From Acidimicrobiia bacterium (GTDB lineage Bacteria; Actinomycetota; Acidimicrobiia; IMCC26256; JAOSJM01), in assembly GCA_027494165.1 (NCBI GenBank), contig JAOSJM010000007.1, positions 124,001 through 188,000 on the forward strand: a stretch of 64,000 bases of DNA, written 5' to 3'. Each line of letters begins with the position of its first letter. Positions within the stretch are counted from its first letter, which is position 1. The notes under the pieces were generated by a model. It had not been told where the DNA came from. It made no database searches and worked only from the letters and a program-made list of their open reading frames with translations. Both the position numbers and the translations under genes were made by a program. Of the stretch, positions 26,440-35,312 are shown in pieces.

Positions 26440-28479
26440 TCAGCGTAGGAAGGCCTGGGCCACGCCACCATCCACGGGCAGCAGCACACCCGTGGTGCGC
26501 GACAGCTCACCCCCCACGAGCACCGCCACCGCGTCGGCCACGTGCCCGGGCAGGACCTCACGTCCCAGGAGGGTGCGGGAGGCGTAGAAGCGACCCAGGT
26601 CGTCGGGCTCGACGTCGTACGCGGCCGCCCGCTGCTCGAGCCACTCCCCGGTGAAGATGCCCGAGCCGCGCACGACGCCGTCGGGGTTGACCCCGTTCAC
26701 CCGGATGCCGTGGGCGCCGAGCTCGGCGGCCAGCAGGCGGACCTGGTGGGCCTGGTCGGCCTTGGCCGCCCCGTAGGCGACGTTCATGGGCCCGGCCACG
26801 ACGCCGTTCTTCGACACGACGTACACGAGGTCGCCGCCGCGCCCCTGGGCGATCATGACACGGGCCGCCTCCCGGCTGACGAGGAACGACCCGCGGGCGA
26901 GGACGGCGTGGAGGCGGTCCCAGTCGGCGACCGTGGTGTCGACGAGGGGCGCCGACGCCGCGAAGCCGGCGTTGTTCACCACGATGTCGACCCCACCGAA
27001 CCGCAGCGCGGCGGCCCGGAACATCGCCACGACGTCGCGCTCCGAGCTGACGTCCCCGGCCACGGCGAGGGCCCGGTCGTGGCCGAGGACGGCCGCGGCC
27101 TTCCCGGCCCGCTCGACGTCGAGGTCGGCCAGGACGACGCACGCTCCGTCGGCGGCCAGGCGCTCGGCGGTGGCCTTCCCGATGCCCGACCCGGCGCCGG
27201 TGACGAGGGCGACCCGGCCCTGGAGCACCGGCGGCGCCGGGCGGAGGCGGAGCTTGCGCTCCTCGAGCTCCCAGTACTCGACCCGGAACTTCTCGGCGTC
27301 GGGGATCGGCGCGTAGCTCGACACGGCTTCAGCGCCGCGCATCACGTTGACCGCGTTGACGTAGAACTCGCCCGCCACCCGGGCCGTCCGGGGGTCGGGA
27401 CCGAAGCTCCACATGCCCACGCCGGGCAGCAGGACCACGGCCGGATCGGCGCCGCGCATCGGTGGCGAGGCCGGCCCGGCGTGCTCCCGGTAGTAGGCGG
27501 CGTAGCCGTCGCGGTAGGCGGCGTGCAGCTCCCGGAGGCGGTCGACGCGCTGGTCGAAGGAGGCCGAGGGAGGCAGGTCGAGCAGCAGCGGCCGGACCTT
27601 CGTCCGCAGGAAGTGGTCGGGGCAGGAGGTGCCGAGGGCGACCAGCCGGGGCGCCTCCGACCGGGCCAGGAAGTCCAGGACGACCGGCGCGTCCGAGAAG
27701 TGCCCGACCACGGGGCGGTCCGTCGACGCCAGCCCGCGGACGACGGGACCCAGCGAGGCGGCCTCGTCGGCCCGTTCGGCCGCGGGGAGCGGCTCGAAGC
27801 CGGCGACGACCTCCCCGAGCGGCTCGGCCCGCCCGTGGGCCGCGAGGTGCTCCTCGGCCCGCCGTACGAGCTCCAGCGACCGCGCCTCGCACTCGTCGCC
27901 GGTGTCCGCCCACGCGATGAGGCCGTGGCCGCCCAGCACGGCCGCCCGCATCGAGGGATGGCTCCGCGCCAGCTCGCGGAGGGCCAGGCCGAGCTCGAAG
28001 CCCGGACGCCTCCAGTCGAGCCATCCCACCGCTCCGCCGTAGCAGGCCCGGACCAGCCCCTCACCGTCGGCCGCCGTCGCGAGCGCGATCACGGCGTCGG
28101 GATGGAGGTGGTCGACGTGGGCCGCGTCGAGGAGGGCGTGCAGCGGCGTGTCGATCGACGGCACCGCCCCGCCGTCCCCGAAGCGGCAGCTCCCGTAGAG
28201 CTCGACGAGGTCGTCCTCGTGGGTCCCTCCCGCGTGCAGCGCCTCGAGGGCGAGCACCCGGTCGAGGTCGAGGTAGGCGAGGCCGGCGTGGGTGAGCGAC
28301 CCGAGGTCACCGCCCGAGCCCTTCACGACGAGCACCCGCCGGGGCTCGCCCGTGACCGGGTCGGCGAGGGTCGGCTTCGCCGACGTGTTGCCGCCCGCGA
28401 AGTTGGTGAGCCGCCGGTCGGCCCCGAGACGGTGCGAGCGGTCGAGGAGGGCGGCGACCTCCGGGTGCTCCGTCGTCAT
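26440..28479 (-). CDS. rhaEW: Bifunctional rhamnulose-1-phosphate aldolase/lactaldehyde dehydrogenase
   Basis: 679 residues, intact. Residues about 1-400 are a class II aldolase/adducin domain (FAGGNTSAK, KGSGGDLG, and the zinc-binding HLHPDAVIALA). Residues about 420-679 are an SDR domain (VTGAGSGIGKATAERLAADG, NNAGFA, catalytic YGAAK). The fusion cleaves L-rhamnulose-1-phosphate to dihydroxyacetone phosphate and L-lactaldehyde and oxidises the aldehyde to L-lactate, as in the Bacillus protein RhaEW (YuxG). ATG 28479 is the first gene of the rhaEW-rhaI-rhaB-deoR operon; a CGAA-N4-TTCG palindrome lies upstream. Confidence 0.92.
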   Translation of the reverse strand: MTTEHPEVAALLDRSHRLGADRRLTNFAGGNTSAKPTLADPVTGEPRRVLVVKGSGGDLGSLTHAGLAYLDLDRVLALEALHAGGTHEDDLVELYGSCRFGDGGAVPSIDTPLHALLDAAHVDHLHPDAVIALATAADGEGLVRACYGGAVGWLDWRRPGFELGLALRELARSHPSMRAAVLGGHGLIAWADTGDECEARSLELVRRAEEHLAAHGRAEPLGEVVAGFEPLPAAERADEAASLGPVVRGLASTDRPVVGHFSDAPVVLDFLARSEAPRLVALGTSCPDHFLRTKVRPLLLDLPPSASFDQRVDRLRELHAAYRDGYAAYYREHAGPASPPMRGADPAVVLLPGVGMWSFGPDPRTARVAGEFYVNAVNVMRGAEAVSSYAPIPDAEKFRVEYWELEERKLRLRPAPPVLQGRVALVTGAGSGIGKATAERLAADGACVVLADLDVERAGKAAAVLGHDRALAVAGDVSSERDVVAMFRAAALRFGGVDIVVNNAGFAASAPLVDTTVADWDRLHAVLARGSFLVSREAARVMIAQGRGGDLVYVVSKNGVVAGPMNVAYGAAKADQAHQVRLLAAELGAHGIRVNGVNPDGVVRGSGIFTGEWLEQRAAAYDVEPDDLGRFYASRTLLGREVLPGHVADAVAVLVGGELSRTTGVLLPVDGGVAQAFLR

Positions 28480-28496
28480 GTGTGAGAGTCTACGAT

Positions 28497-28508
28497 CGAA
28501 CAACTTCG
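28497..28508. promoter_or_regulatory. Candidate operator for the rhamnose DeoR protein
   Basis: CGAA-CAAC-TTCG is a perfect 4+4 inverted repeat in the 71-base divergent region between the aldolase-dehydrogenase (minus) and FMN dehydrogenase (plus) genes. TGTGAGAGT (28481-28489) and ACTTCGCACA (28503-28512) add a looser outer symmetry. DeoR proteins bind inverted or repeated sites in such regions. Assignment is by position only. Confidence 0.4.
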
Positions 28509-28550
28509 CACATCCACCCGGCCGGGCCCGGGGAGAAGGGAGCCAGGGAC

Positions 28551-29788
28551 ATGCGTGGGCCGTTCCGCCGCCTCGCCGGGCTGGTCGCCACCCTGCGGGC
28601 CGTCCTGCGGTTCCGCCGGCCCGACCTCGACCCGGTGACCCGCCGGCTCCGGCGCGCGGCGTCGGTCGCCGATCTCCGGCGCATCGCCCGGCGCCGCCTC
28701 CCCCGGGGCGTGTTCGACTACATCGACGGAGGCGCCGAGGACGAGCGCACCCTCCGCGAGAACACCGAGGCCTTCGGGCGGATCTCGTTCCGGCCGCGCG
28801 TCCTGCGGGCCGTGGCCGGCGTCGACCCGTCGACGACCCTGCTCGGCCGCCCCCTCCCCTGCCGCTCGTGCTCGCCCCCACCGGCTTCACCCGCATCGCC
28901 CACCCCGCCGGGGAGCTGGCGGTCGCCCGGGCCGCGGCCCGGCACGGGATCCCCTACGCCCTCTCGACCCTCGGGACGCGCTCCATCGAGGAGGTGGGCG
29001 CGGTCGACGGGGGACGGCACTGGTTCCAGGTGTACTTCTGGCGCGACCGGGGCCTGGTCCGCGAGATGATCGAGCGGGCGGCGGCGTGCGAGTACGAGGC
29101 CCTCGTCCTCACGGTCGACACCGCGGTGCTCGGGCGGCGGGAGCGCGACGTCCGGCGCGGGTTCGCCCTCCCGCCGACGCTCGGGCCCGGCACGCTGCTC
29201 GACGGCGCGATCCACCCCGGCTGGACGTGGGCCTTCCTGCGATCGGAGCCGATCCGCTTCGCGAACGTCGCCGGCCGGTCGGTGGGCGACGGGGCCGATC
29301 CGGTGGCGCTCTCCGAATACGTCAACGCCCAGTTCGACCCCGATCTCTCCTGGGCCGACGTCGAGTGGATCCGCTCGGTCTGGGACGGCCCGATCGTCCT
29401 GAAGGGGATCCAGACCGAGGCCGACGCGGTCCTCGCCGCCGACGCAGGGGTCGAGGCCGTCGCCCTGTCGAACCACGGAGGCCGCCAGCTCGACGGCGCG
29501 CGCCCTCCCGTCGCGCTCGTCGCTCCGGTCGCCGACGCCGTCGGCGACCGGGTGGAGATCATCTGCGACGGGGGCATCCGGAGGGGGAGCGACGTCGTGA
29601 AGGCGGTCGCGCTCGGGGCACGCGCCGCCATGGCCGGGCGGGCCTACCTGTACGGGCTCGGGGCCGCGGGCGAGCGGGGCGTCGACCACGTGCTCGACCT
29701 GCTGGCCTCCGACGTCCGCCGCACGATGGCCCTGCTCGGGGCCCGCACGTGCGGGGAGCTCGACCGCTCGCTCCTGCTGGTGCCCTAG
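28551..29788 (+). CDS. FMN-dependent alpha-hydroxy-acid (lactate-type) dehydrogenase (one frame break)
   Basis: About 413 residues. The LldD/glycolate-oxidase TIM barrel is shown by FDYIDGGAEDERTLRENTEAF, APTGFTRIAHP, VDTAVLGRRERDVRRGF, VLKGIQTEADA, the active-site LSNHGGRQLD and ICDGGIRRGSDVVKA. A missing C at about 28852-28856 breaks the frame after GRPLP. It is divergent from the rhamnose operon and would oxidise the L-lactate formed there to pyruvate. Other 2-hydroxy acids cannot be excluded. The stop overlaps the rhamnosidase stop by 4 bases. Confidence 0.85.
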
Positions 29789-32428
29789 CCCTTCCCCGGT
29801 CGGAGGGTCGCGGCGAACGTCGAGGTACCGGGGCCGGCCTCGGCGCGCCGCCCGTCGGGGAGCACCACCGTGGCCGCCGTCCCCGGCGGCACCCGCACCC
29901 TCAGCTCGAACCGGGCCCCGTGGCGCCACCAGGCCGACTCGATGCGGCCGTACGGCGACTCGTGGACCGCCTCGGCCCAGTCGATCCCCCCGCCCGGGAC
30001 CGGCTCGACGCGCACCCGGCGGAAGGCCGGTTCCTCGGGGGCGCGGATCCCGGCCACGTACTGGTGCAGGAAGGCCGCCACGGCCCCCTTGCTGTAGTGG
30101 TTCAGCGAGGCCCGGGGCGTGCCGTCGGCCCCGACCCCGTCCCAGTGCTCCCAGATCGTGGTGGCCCCGCGGTCGATCATGGCCAGCCAGGACGGCGGCG
30201 TGTCCTGGAGCAGCACGGCGAACGCCAGGTCCGCGAACCCGGCGTCGGCGAGCACCGGCAGCAGCAGCGGCGTGGCCAGGAACCCGGTGTCCAGGTGGTC
30301 GCCTGCGGCCCGGACGAGCCCGGCGAGGCGGTCGGCGGTCCGGGCCCGCAGACCGTCGGGGACGAGCCCGAAGGCGAGCGCGCGCACGTGGTCGGCCTGG
30401 CGGTCGCTGCGGAGGTCGCCGCGCTCGTCGAGGAACTCGACCTGCCAGGCGTGGCGTGCCCCTCCGCCAGGGTCCGGTACCGGTCGGCCTCGGCGGGCCG
30501 GTCCAGGACCGCGGCGACGTCGGCCAGCGTGCCGGCCGAGTGGGCGAAGTAGGCGGTGGCCACGATCCCGAAGTCGTCGCCGAGGTGCTCCACGAAGTGG
30601 TCGCGCCCCTCACGGCCGGGCTCGCACCACTCGCCCCAGTGGAACCCCGTGTCCCAGAGGAACCGCTCGTGGGGCAGGGGTGCGCCCCGCTCGGCCCGGC
30701 TCCGGTGGCGGCCTCCCCGGGCCGCCCGGGCCTGGTGCTCCACCCACGCGACCATCGACGGCCACTGCTCCTCGAGCACCCGGCGGTCGCCGTACCACCG
30801 GTACAGGGCCCAGGGCACGAGCACGGCCGCGTCGCCCCAGCCCGAGGACCCGTCGATGAGGTCACCGAGCCCGCCGGAGCCGGGGCGGGCGGCGGCCGGG
30901 TCGGGGACGACGTTGCGGACCCGGCCGTCGGGCCGCTGGTCGGCCGCGAGGTCGCGCAGCCACTTGGTGCCGAACCCGGCCACGTCGTAGAGGAAGGCGG
31001 CCGTCGGGGCGAAGATCTGCCAGTCCCCCGTCCACCCGGCCCGCTCCCGCTGCGGGCAGTCGGTGGGGATGTCGCACGCGTTGGTGCGGAAGCTCCACTC
31101 GACGGCCTCGTGCAAAGCGTTCAGTCGGGCGTCGCCGCACCGGAACCACCCCCGGCGGGGGAGGTCCGAGTGGACGACGACCCCGGCGACGTCGTCGACG
31201 TCGAGCGGGCCGGGGTGGCCCTCGACCCGCACGTACCGGAACCCGTGGGTCGTGTGGCGTGGCTCGAACGCCCTCCCCGAGCCGTCCGAGACGACCCGGT
31301 CGACCTGACCGAGCTCGAGGCGCTCCCCCGAGCTCCAGTCGAGGGGCACGAGGTGCTCGACCGTCACGTCGCCGTCGGGTCCGGAGCGCCTCGCCGTGGG
31401 TGAGCACCAGCTCGGTGCCGGCCGGACCGACGTCGGACAGGCGGACCCACCCGTTCACGTTCTGGCCCAGGTCGACGACGTGGCGACCGGGCCCGAGCTC
31501 CGACACGGAGCGGGGCCGCAACACCTCGATCCGCCGGACGGGAGGCGCGGGCGAGCCGGTCAGCACGCGGAGCGGATGGTCCACGACCTCGACCGGCCGG
31601 CGCTCGCCCGTGCGGTCGGCGAGACGGTCCTCGGACTGGCCGGCGATGAGGTCGGCGGCCACGATCTCGCCCGGGCCGCACCACCACCGGTCGTCGGTGA
31701 CGAGGACGATCCGGTCGGATCCGCCGGCGACGGCGTGCAGCTGGGCGAGGAACCCGAGCGTCGAACCGTAGGCGTCGTGGTCACGGGCGTGCCCCACCTG
31801 CCCACGCCACCACCCGTCCGAGAGCACGACCCGCACCTCGTGGGCTCCCGGACCCAGGAGCGCGGACACGTCGAAGGTCTGCACGTGCAGCCGGGTCGCG
31901 TAGCTCGTGAAGCCCGGGGTCAGCTCGTGGTCGCCGACGCGCACGCCGTCGAGGTGGACCTCGTAGAGCCCGTGCGCGGTGGCGTACAGCCGGGCCGCCT
32001 CCACCGGACCGTCGACCGCGAACGTCGCCTCGAGGACGTGGGCCGGGCGGCACCCGGGCGGGGGCGGTCCCCGGGCTCGACGGGCGCGATCCACCGTGCC
32101 ACCCAGTCCTCGGGCCGGAGCAGTCCCGTCTCCCACCACGACCACGCCGACCAGGCCGACGGGCCGGCATCGGTCCAGACCCGGACGCGCCACGGCACGC
32201 GCCGGCGCGACGGGATGGGGGACCGGCGTAGGGGACGAGGACGCTCTCGGCGGACTCGACCCGCCCGGAGTCCCAGCCGTCGGCCTGGATCCGGTACGCG
32301 ACCTGCCGGCTCGCCGTCGCGGGCAGTCGCCAGGAGAGGCGGGGCGCCGGCGTGGTGATCCCCAGGGGCTCGTCGAGGTGCTCGACACGGAGGTGGTTCG
32401 GGGCGTCGCCGCCCACCCCAAGGCTCAC
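29785..32428 (-). CDS. Alpha-L-rhamnosidase, GH78 (four frame breaks)
   Basis: About 881 residues after repair at about 32223, 32061, 31385 and 30470 (net two missing bases, which matches the span). Bacterial GH78 modules in order: the N-terminal fibronectin-like domain (HLDEPLGI...PRLSWRLP, VWTDAGPSAWSAWSWWETG), a beta-sandwich (GQVGHARDHDAYGSTLGF, HVVDLGQNVNGWVRL), the (alpha/alpha)6 barrel with the acid region TDCPQRERAGWTGDWQ and DTGFHWGEW, TTIWEHWD and LNHYSKGAVAAFLH, then a C-terminal beta domain. It releases L-rhamnose from glycosides and so feeds the neighbouring operon. No signal peptide is seen. The GTG start overlaps the vapC stop. Confidence 0.85.
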
Positions 32429-32898
32429 CCGGTCACCGGGTCGACGCCGGCGGCGAGGGGGTCTCGCCAGCGCAGGCCCGGGTAGCGGGCGAAGTCGCGG
32501 TCCGCGCTGAGCAGCTCGAGGCCCCACTCGACGGCGAGGGCGGCGAGGTGGGCGTCGGTGGTGTGGGCGCCGCTCGCCCGCCCCGACACGAGGAGGTCGT
32601 GCAGGATGGCCGGGTGCCGGTCGGTCGGGACCGGGCAGCGCACGTTGGGCCGGGCGAGCCACCCTTCCACGACGCCCCACGCCTCGCGGATCGCCACCGG
32701 CCGCTCGAAGGCGCGGGGGTGGGTCGAGACCCGCAGGAAGGCGAGGATCGTCGGCCACGGGATGCCGACGACCGGCACCTCCGAGACGGTCCGCGCCCAC
32801 CAGGCCCGGGCCGCGTCGTGCTCGGGGAAGCCGCGGTGGTGGGCCCACAGCAGGAGGTTGGCGTCGACGAGGACCGCTGCGGGCGCCTCAGCCGGCAT
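32425..32898 (-). CDS. vapC: VapC-type PIN-domain ribonuclease toxin
   Basis: 157 residues. PIN-domain acidic residues are present: the first aspartate in VLVDANLLLWAHH near residue 12, TDAHLAALAVEWG near 115 and the last in SADRDFARYPG near 135. VapC toxins cleave tRNA or rRNA with Mg2+. The start overlaps the antitoxin gene by 11 bases. The subgroup with VLVDANLLLWAHH and VVGIPWPTILAF is common in actinobacteria. Confidence 0.9.
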   Translation of the reverse strand: MPAEAPAAVLVDANLLLWAHHRGFPEHDAARAWWARTVSEVPVVGIPWPTILAFLRVSTHPRAFERPVAIREAWGVVEGWLARPNVRCPVPTDRHPAILHDLLVSGRASGAHTTDAHLAALAVEWGLELLSADRDFARYPGLRWRDPLAAGVDPVTG

Positions 32899-33124
32899 CG
32901 TCGAGCAGTTCCAGGGTCCCGGCGACGTCCGTGACGTCGACCCTCGGCCGGCCCGTCTCGAACACGGGCGGCTCGTAGGGCGACGGGCGCCGATCCTCCT
33001 CCGCGGCCCGCAGACCGGCCCTGATCAGGTCGTTCGCGACGCGCGAGAGCGATCGGGCGCGGGCGCGGGCCAGCTCGGCGAGCGCCGAGGCGAGGTCGTC
33101 ATCGAGGTTCAGCGTCGTGCGCAT
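32888..33124 (-). CDS. vapB: VapB-type ribbon-helix-helix antitoxin
   Basis: 78 residues. The N-terminal ribbon-helix-helix reads RTTLNLDDDLASALAELARARARSLSRVANDLI, and the C-terminal tail (PPVFETGRPRVDVTDV) should wrap the toxin. ATG 33124 is preferred to the GTG one codon earlier. It precedes and overlaps vapC, the normal order, and is expected to repress its own promoter. Confidence 0.87.
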   Translation of the reverse strand: MRTTLNLDDDLASALAELARARARSLSRVANDLIRAGLRAAEEDRRPSPYEPPVFETGRPRVDVTDVAGTLELLDDAG

Positions 33125-33151
33125 CACCTCGCATCATACCCCGCATCACGC
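33114..33151 (-). promoter_or_regulatory. vapBC promoter with GATGCG repeats
   Basis: On the minus strand TATGAT (33133-33138) is a near-perfect -10, eight bases before ATG 33124, so the message would be nearly leaderless. Three GATGCG copies overlap it and the start codon, spaced 12 and 10 bp, a likely VapBC binding site. Confidence 0.45.
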
Positions 33152-33751
33152 ATGGAGCGACTTGACCATGAGCACGCGCCCGGGGACGCCGGTCATCCGC
33201 TCGTAGCGGGCGTCGGCCCGCTCCTCCACGACCTCGTAGCCGTGACGCTCGTACAGCCGGCGCGCCGGGTTCGTGGACGCCGTCGTCAGCGACAGGTGCG
33301 CGACGCCGCGGGCGCGGGCCGAACGCTCGGCCTCGGCCAGGAGCTGGCCTCCGATCCCCTGGCCCCTCCGGCCCGGGTGGACCTGGAGCTCCACGACGTG
33401 CAACCCGCCCGGAGGCGGCCGCAGGTCGACCACCCGGCGGGCCCGCGCCCGCCACGCGGCCCGGATCGTCCCGACCACCCCCATCGCCCGCACCGACTGG
33501 CCGAGCAGGCGTCGGAGGGGCGGCGTGTCGCCGCCCGCCGAGACCAGCACGAAGCCGACGACGGTGTCGTCGTCCACGGCCACGGTGAGCTCGGAGGCCG
33601 GGCTCTGCTGCGAGTACCGGAGCGTCTCCTCCTCGAGTCGGCGGGCGCGATCGGCCCCTCCGGCCATCGCGACGGCCTCGGGTGACGGCTCGAGGAACAT
33701 CAGCTCGGCGAGGTGGCCGACGTCCGTGGGGGCCGCGGGGCGGAGGTCCAC
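33146..33751 (-). CDS. GNAT-family N-acetyltransferase
   Basis: 201 residues. The acetyl-CoA site is VHPGRRGQGIGGQLLAEAERSARARG near residues 125-150, followed by STNPARRLYERHGYEVVE, the usual C-terminal strand and helix. The substrate is unknown. It ends 22 bases from vapB and diverges from the hydrolase at 33811. Confidence 0.87.
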   Translation of the reverse strand: MDLRPAAPTDVGHLAELMFLEPSPEAVAMAGGADRARRLEEETLRYSQQSPASELTVAVDDDTVVGFVLVSAGGDTPPLRRLLGQSVRAMGVVGTIRAAWRARARRVVDLRPPPGGLHVVELQVHPGRRGQGIGGQLLAEAERSARARGVAHLSLTTASTNPARRLYERHGYEVVEERADARYERMTGVPGRVLMVKSLHA

Positions 33752-33810
33752 ACCCCGACTCTAGGGTGTGCTCCACGCGGGTAGAGACGCCTTCGGCGGG
33801 AGGTGACGAG

Positions 33811-34743
33811 ATGGCCGACCCCGACCGGTATCGCGAGCACGAACGGCGACTGTTCGCCGACGCGGGCATCGCGCCCGCGGAGCGACAGGTCACGTTGCCC
33901 CGGAGCGGCGTGACCGCCCGGCTCCTGGTCGTCGGCGACGGCGAGCCGGCGCTGTTCCTCCACGGCGGGCCGAACGCCGCGGCCACCTGGTCCTACCTGG
34001 CGGGAGCGACGCCGGGGGTCCGCTGCCTGCTCCTCGACCGCCCGGGGACGGGCCTGAGCGAGCCGTTCCCCGCCGCGCCCGACGCCACGAACCTCGGCTC
34101 CGTCCTCGAGGAGCTGGTCGTCGAGGTCCTCGACGCGCTCGCGATCGAGCAGGCCCACCTCGTCGGGTCCTCGCTCGGCGGCTACGCAGCGCTGCGGGCC
34201 GCGGCGGCCCGTCCCGACCGCGTGCAGCGGGTCGTGCTGCTCGGGTGCCCCGCGTTGGTGCCCGGCTGGACCCCGCCGGGCTTCTTCCGGCTGCTCCGCA
34301 CCCCCGTCCTGGGCCGGATCCTGGTCGCGCCGCCGCCGACCGCCGGGTCCGTCCGGATGTCCCTCCGCCAGATGGGTCAGCAGGCGTCGCTGGCGGCCGG
34401 CGCGATCCCGGCGCCCATGCTCGAGTGGATCCGCTCGTGGCAGCGTGACACCGACACGTTCCGCAACGACGCCGAGATGATCCGGCGGTGCGGCACGTGG
34501 CGCGACGGGTTCGACGATCGCCTCGACCTGACCGATCGAGCGCTGCGCGCCGTGAAGGCCCCCACCCTGGTCGTCGTCGGGACCGACGACCCGGTCGGCG
34601 CCGAGCCGGTCGGCCGGGACCTGGCCGCGCGGCTCCCCGAGGGCCACGTCGAGGTGTGGCCCGACGCGGGCCACCTGATCTGGCTCGACGACCCGGTGCG
34701 GGCCGGCGCGCTCGTCTCGTCGTTCCTGACCTCGGAGTCGTGA
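33811..34743 (+). CDS. Alpha/beta-fold hydrolase
   Basis: 310 residues. The oxyanion region is FLHGGPNAAATW near residue 50; the nucleophile elbow LVGSSLGGYAALRAAAARPD near 112-130 carries G-x-S-x-G; the acid lies in VVGTDDPVG and the histidine in DAGHLIWLDDP near 285. A strong RBS (GGGAGGTGA, 33798-33806) fixes the ATG at 33811. Substrate unknown. Confidence 0.87.
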   Translation: MADPDRYREHERRLFADAGIAPAERQVTLPRSGVTARLLVVGDGEPALFLHGGPNAAATWSYLAGATPGVRCLLLDRPGTGLSEPFPAAPDATNLGSVLEELVVEVLDALAIEQAHLVGSSLGGYAALRAAAARPDRVQRVVLLGCPALVPGWTPPGFFRLLRTPVLGRILVAPPPTAGSVRMSLRQMGQQASLAAGAIPAPMLEWIRSWQRDTDTFRNDAEMIRRCGTWRDGFDDRLDLTDRALRAVKAPTLVVVGTDDPVGAEPVGRDLAARLPEGHVEVWPDAGHLIWLDDPVRAGALVSSFLTSES

Positions 34744-34773
34744 CGGCGGACCCTCGAGCAGGCGCCGGGACCT

Positions 34774-35277
34774 CTACCGGGGCGGGCGGGCGAGCACCAC
34801 CGACGTCTCGACCTGGCGCGGCGGGATCGACCAGTACCGGCGCAGCAGGCGCGCCCCCTCGCCGCCGGGGACGAGGGCGAAGCCGTGCTGCTCGTAGAAC
34901 GAGATCGCCCACGACGCGGCGGCCCACGTCCCCACGAGGATCGGGCGGTCGGTGAGACCCTCCAGGTGCGCGAGGAGGGCGGCGCCGATGCCCGATCGGC
35001 GCTCCCGGGTGCGCACGTAGGCGTGGCGCAGGAGCACGACCTCGCCGCGGTCCTGGAGGCCCATGACCCCGAGGAGCCGCCCGTCGCGCTCGAACCCGAA
35101 GAAGACCACGCCGTCGCGAACCTCGACGGCCAGCTCGGCGGCGTCCATGTACGGCTCGCGCCAGCAGTCGTCGGGGATGACGCCCTCGTAGGCGCGGGCG
35201 GCGTCGTTCACGATCTCGAGGACCGTCGCCTGCTCCGCTTCGCCGACCGGTCGGATCGTGCCGCCGTCACCGGCCAT
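34774..35277 (-). CDS. GNAT-family N-acetyltransferase
   Basis: 167 residues. Motifs: IRPVGEAEQATVLEIVNDAARAY at the start, the acetyl-CoA loop RTRERRSGIGAALLAHLE near residue 100, and SWAISFYEQHGFALV near 130. ATG 35277 begins at the acetyltransferase domain. It lies 35 bases after the winged-helix-hydrolase gene and could be its last operon partner. Confidence 0.85.
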   Translation of the reverse strand: MAGDGGTIRPVGEAEQATVLEIVNDAARAYEGVIPDDCWREPYMDAAELAVEVRDGVVFFGFERDGRLLGVMGLQDRGEVVLLRHAYVRTRERRSGIGAALLAHLEGLTDRPILVGTWAAASWAISFYEQHGFALVPGGEGARLLRRYWSIPPRQVETSVVLARPPR

Positions 35278-35312
35278 GCCGCCTCCCCCGACCCATTCTC
35301 GAGACCTGATCC

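Noticed and set aside
33114..33151. CRISPR-like repeats (GCATCA series)
   Set aside because: Only three 6-base copies inside a toxin-antitoxin promoter, without spacers or cas genes.
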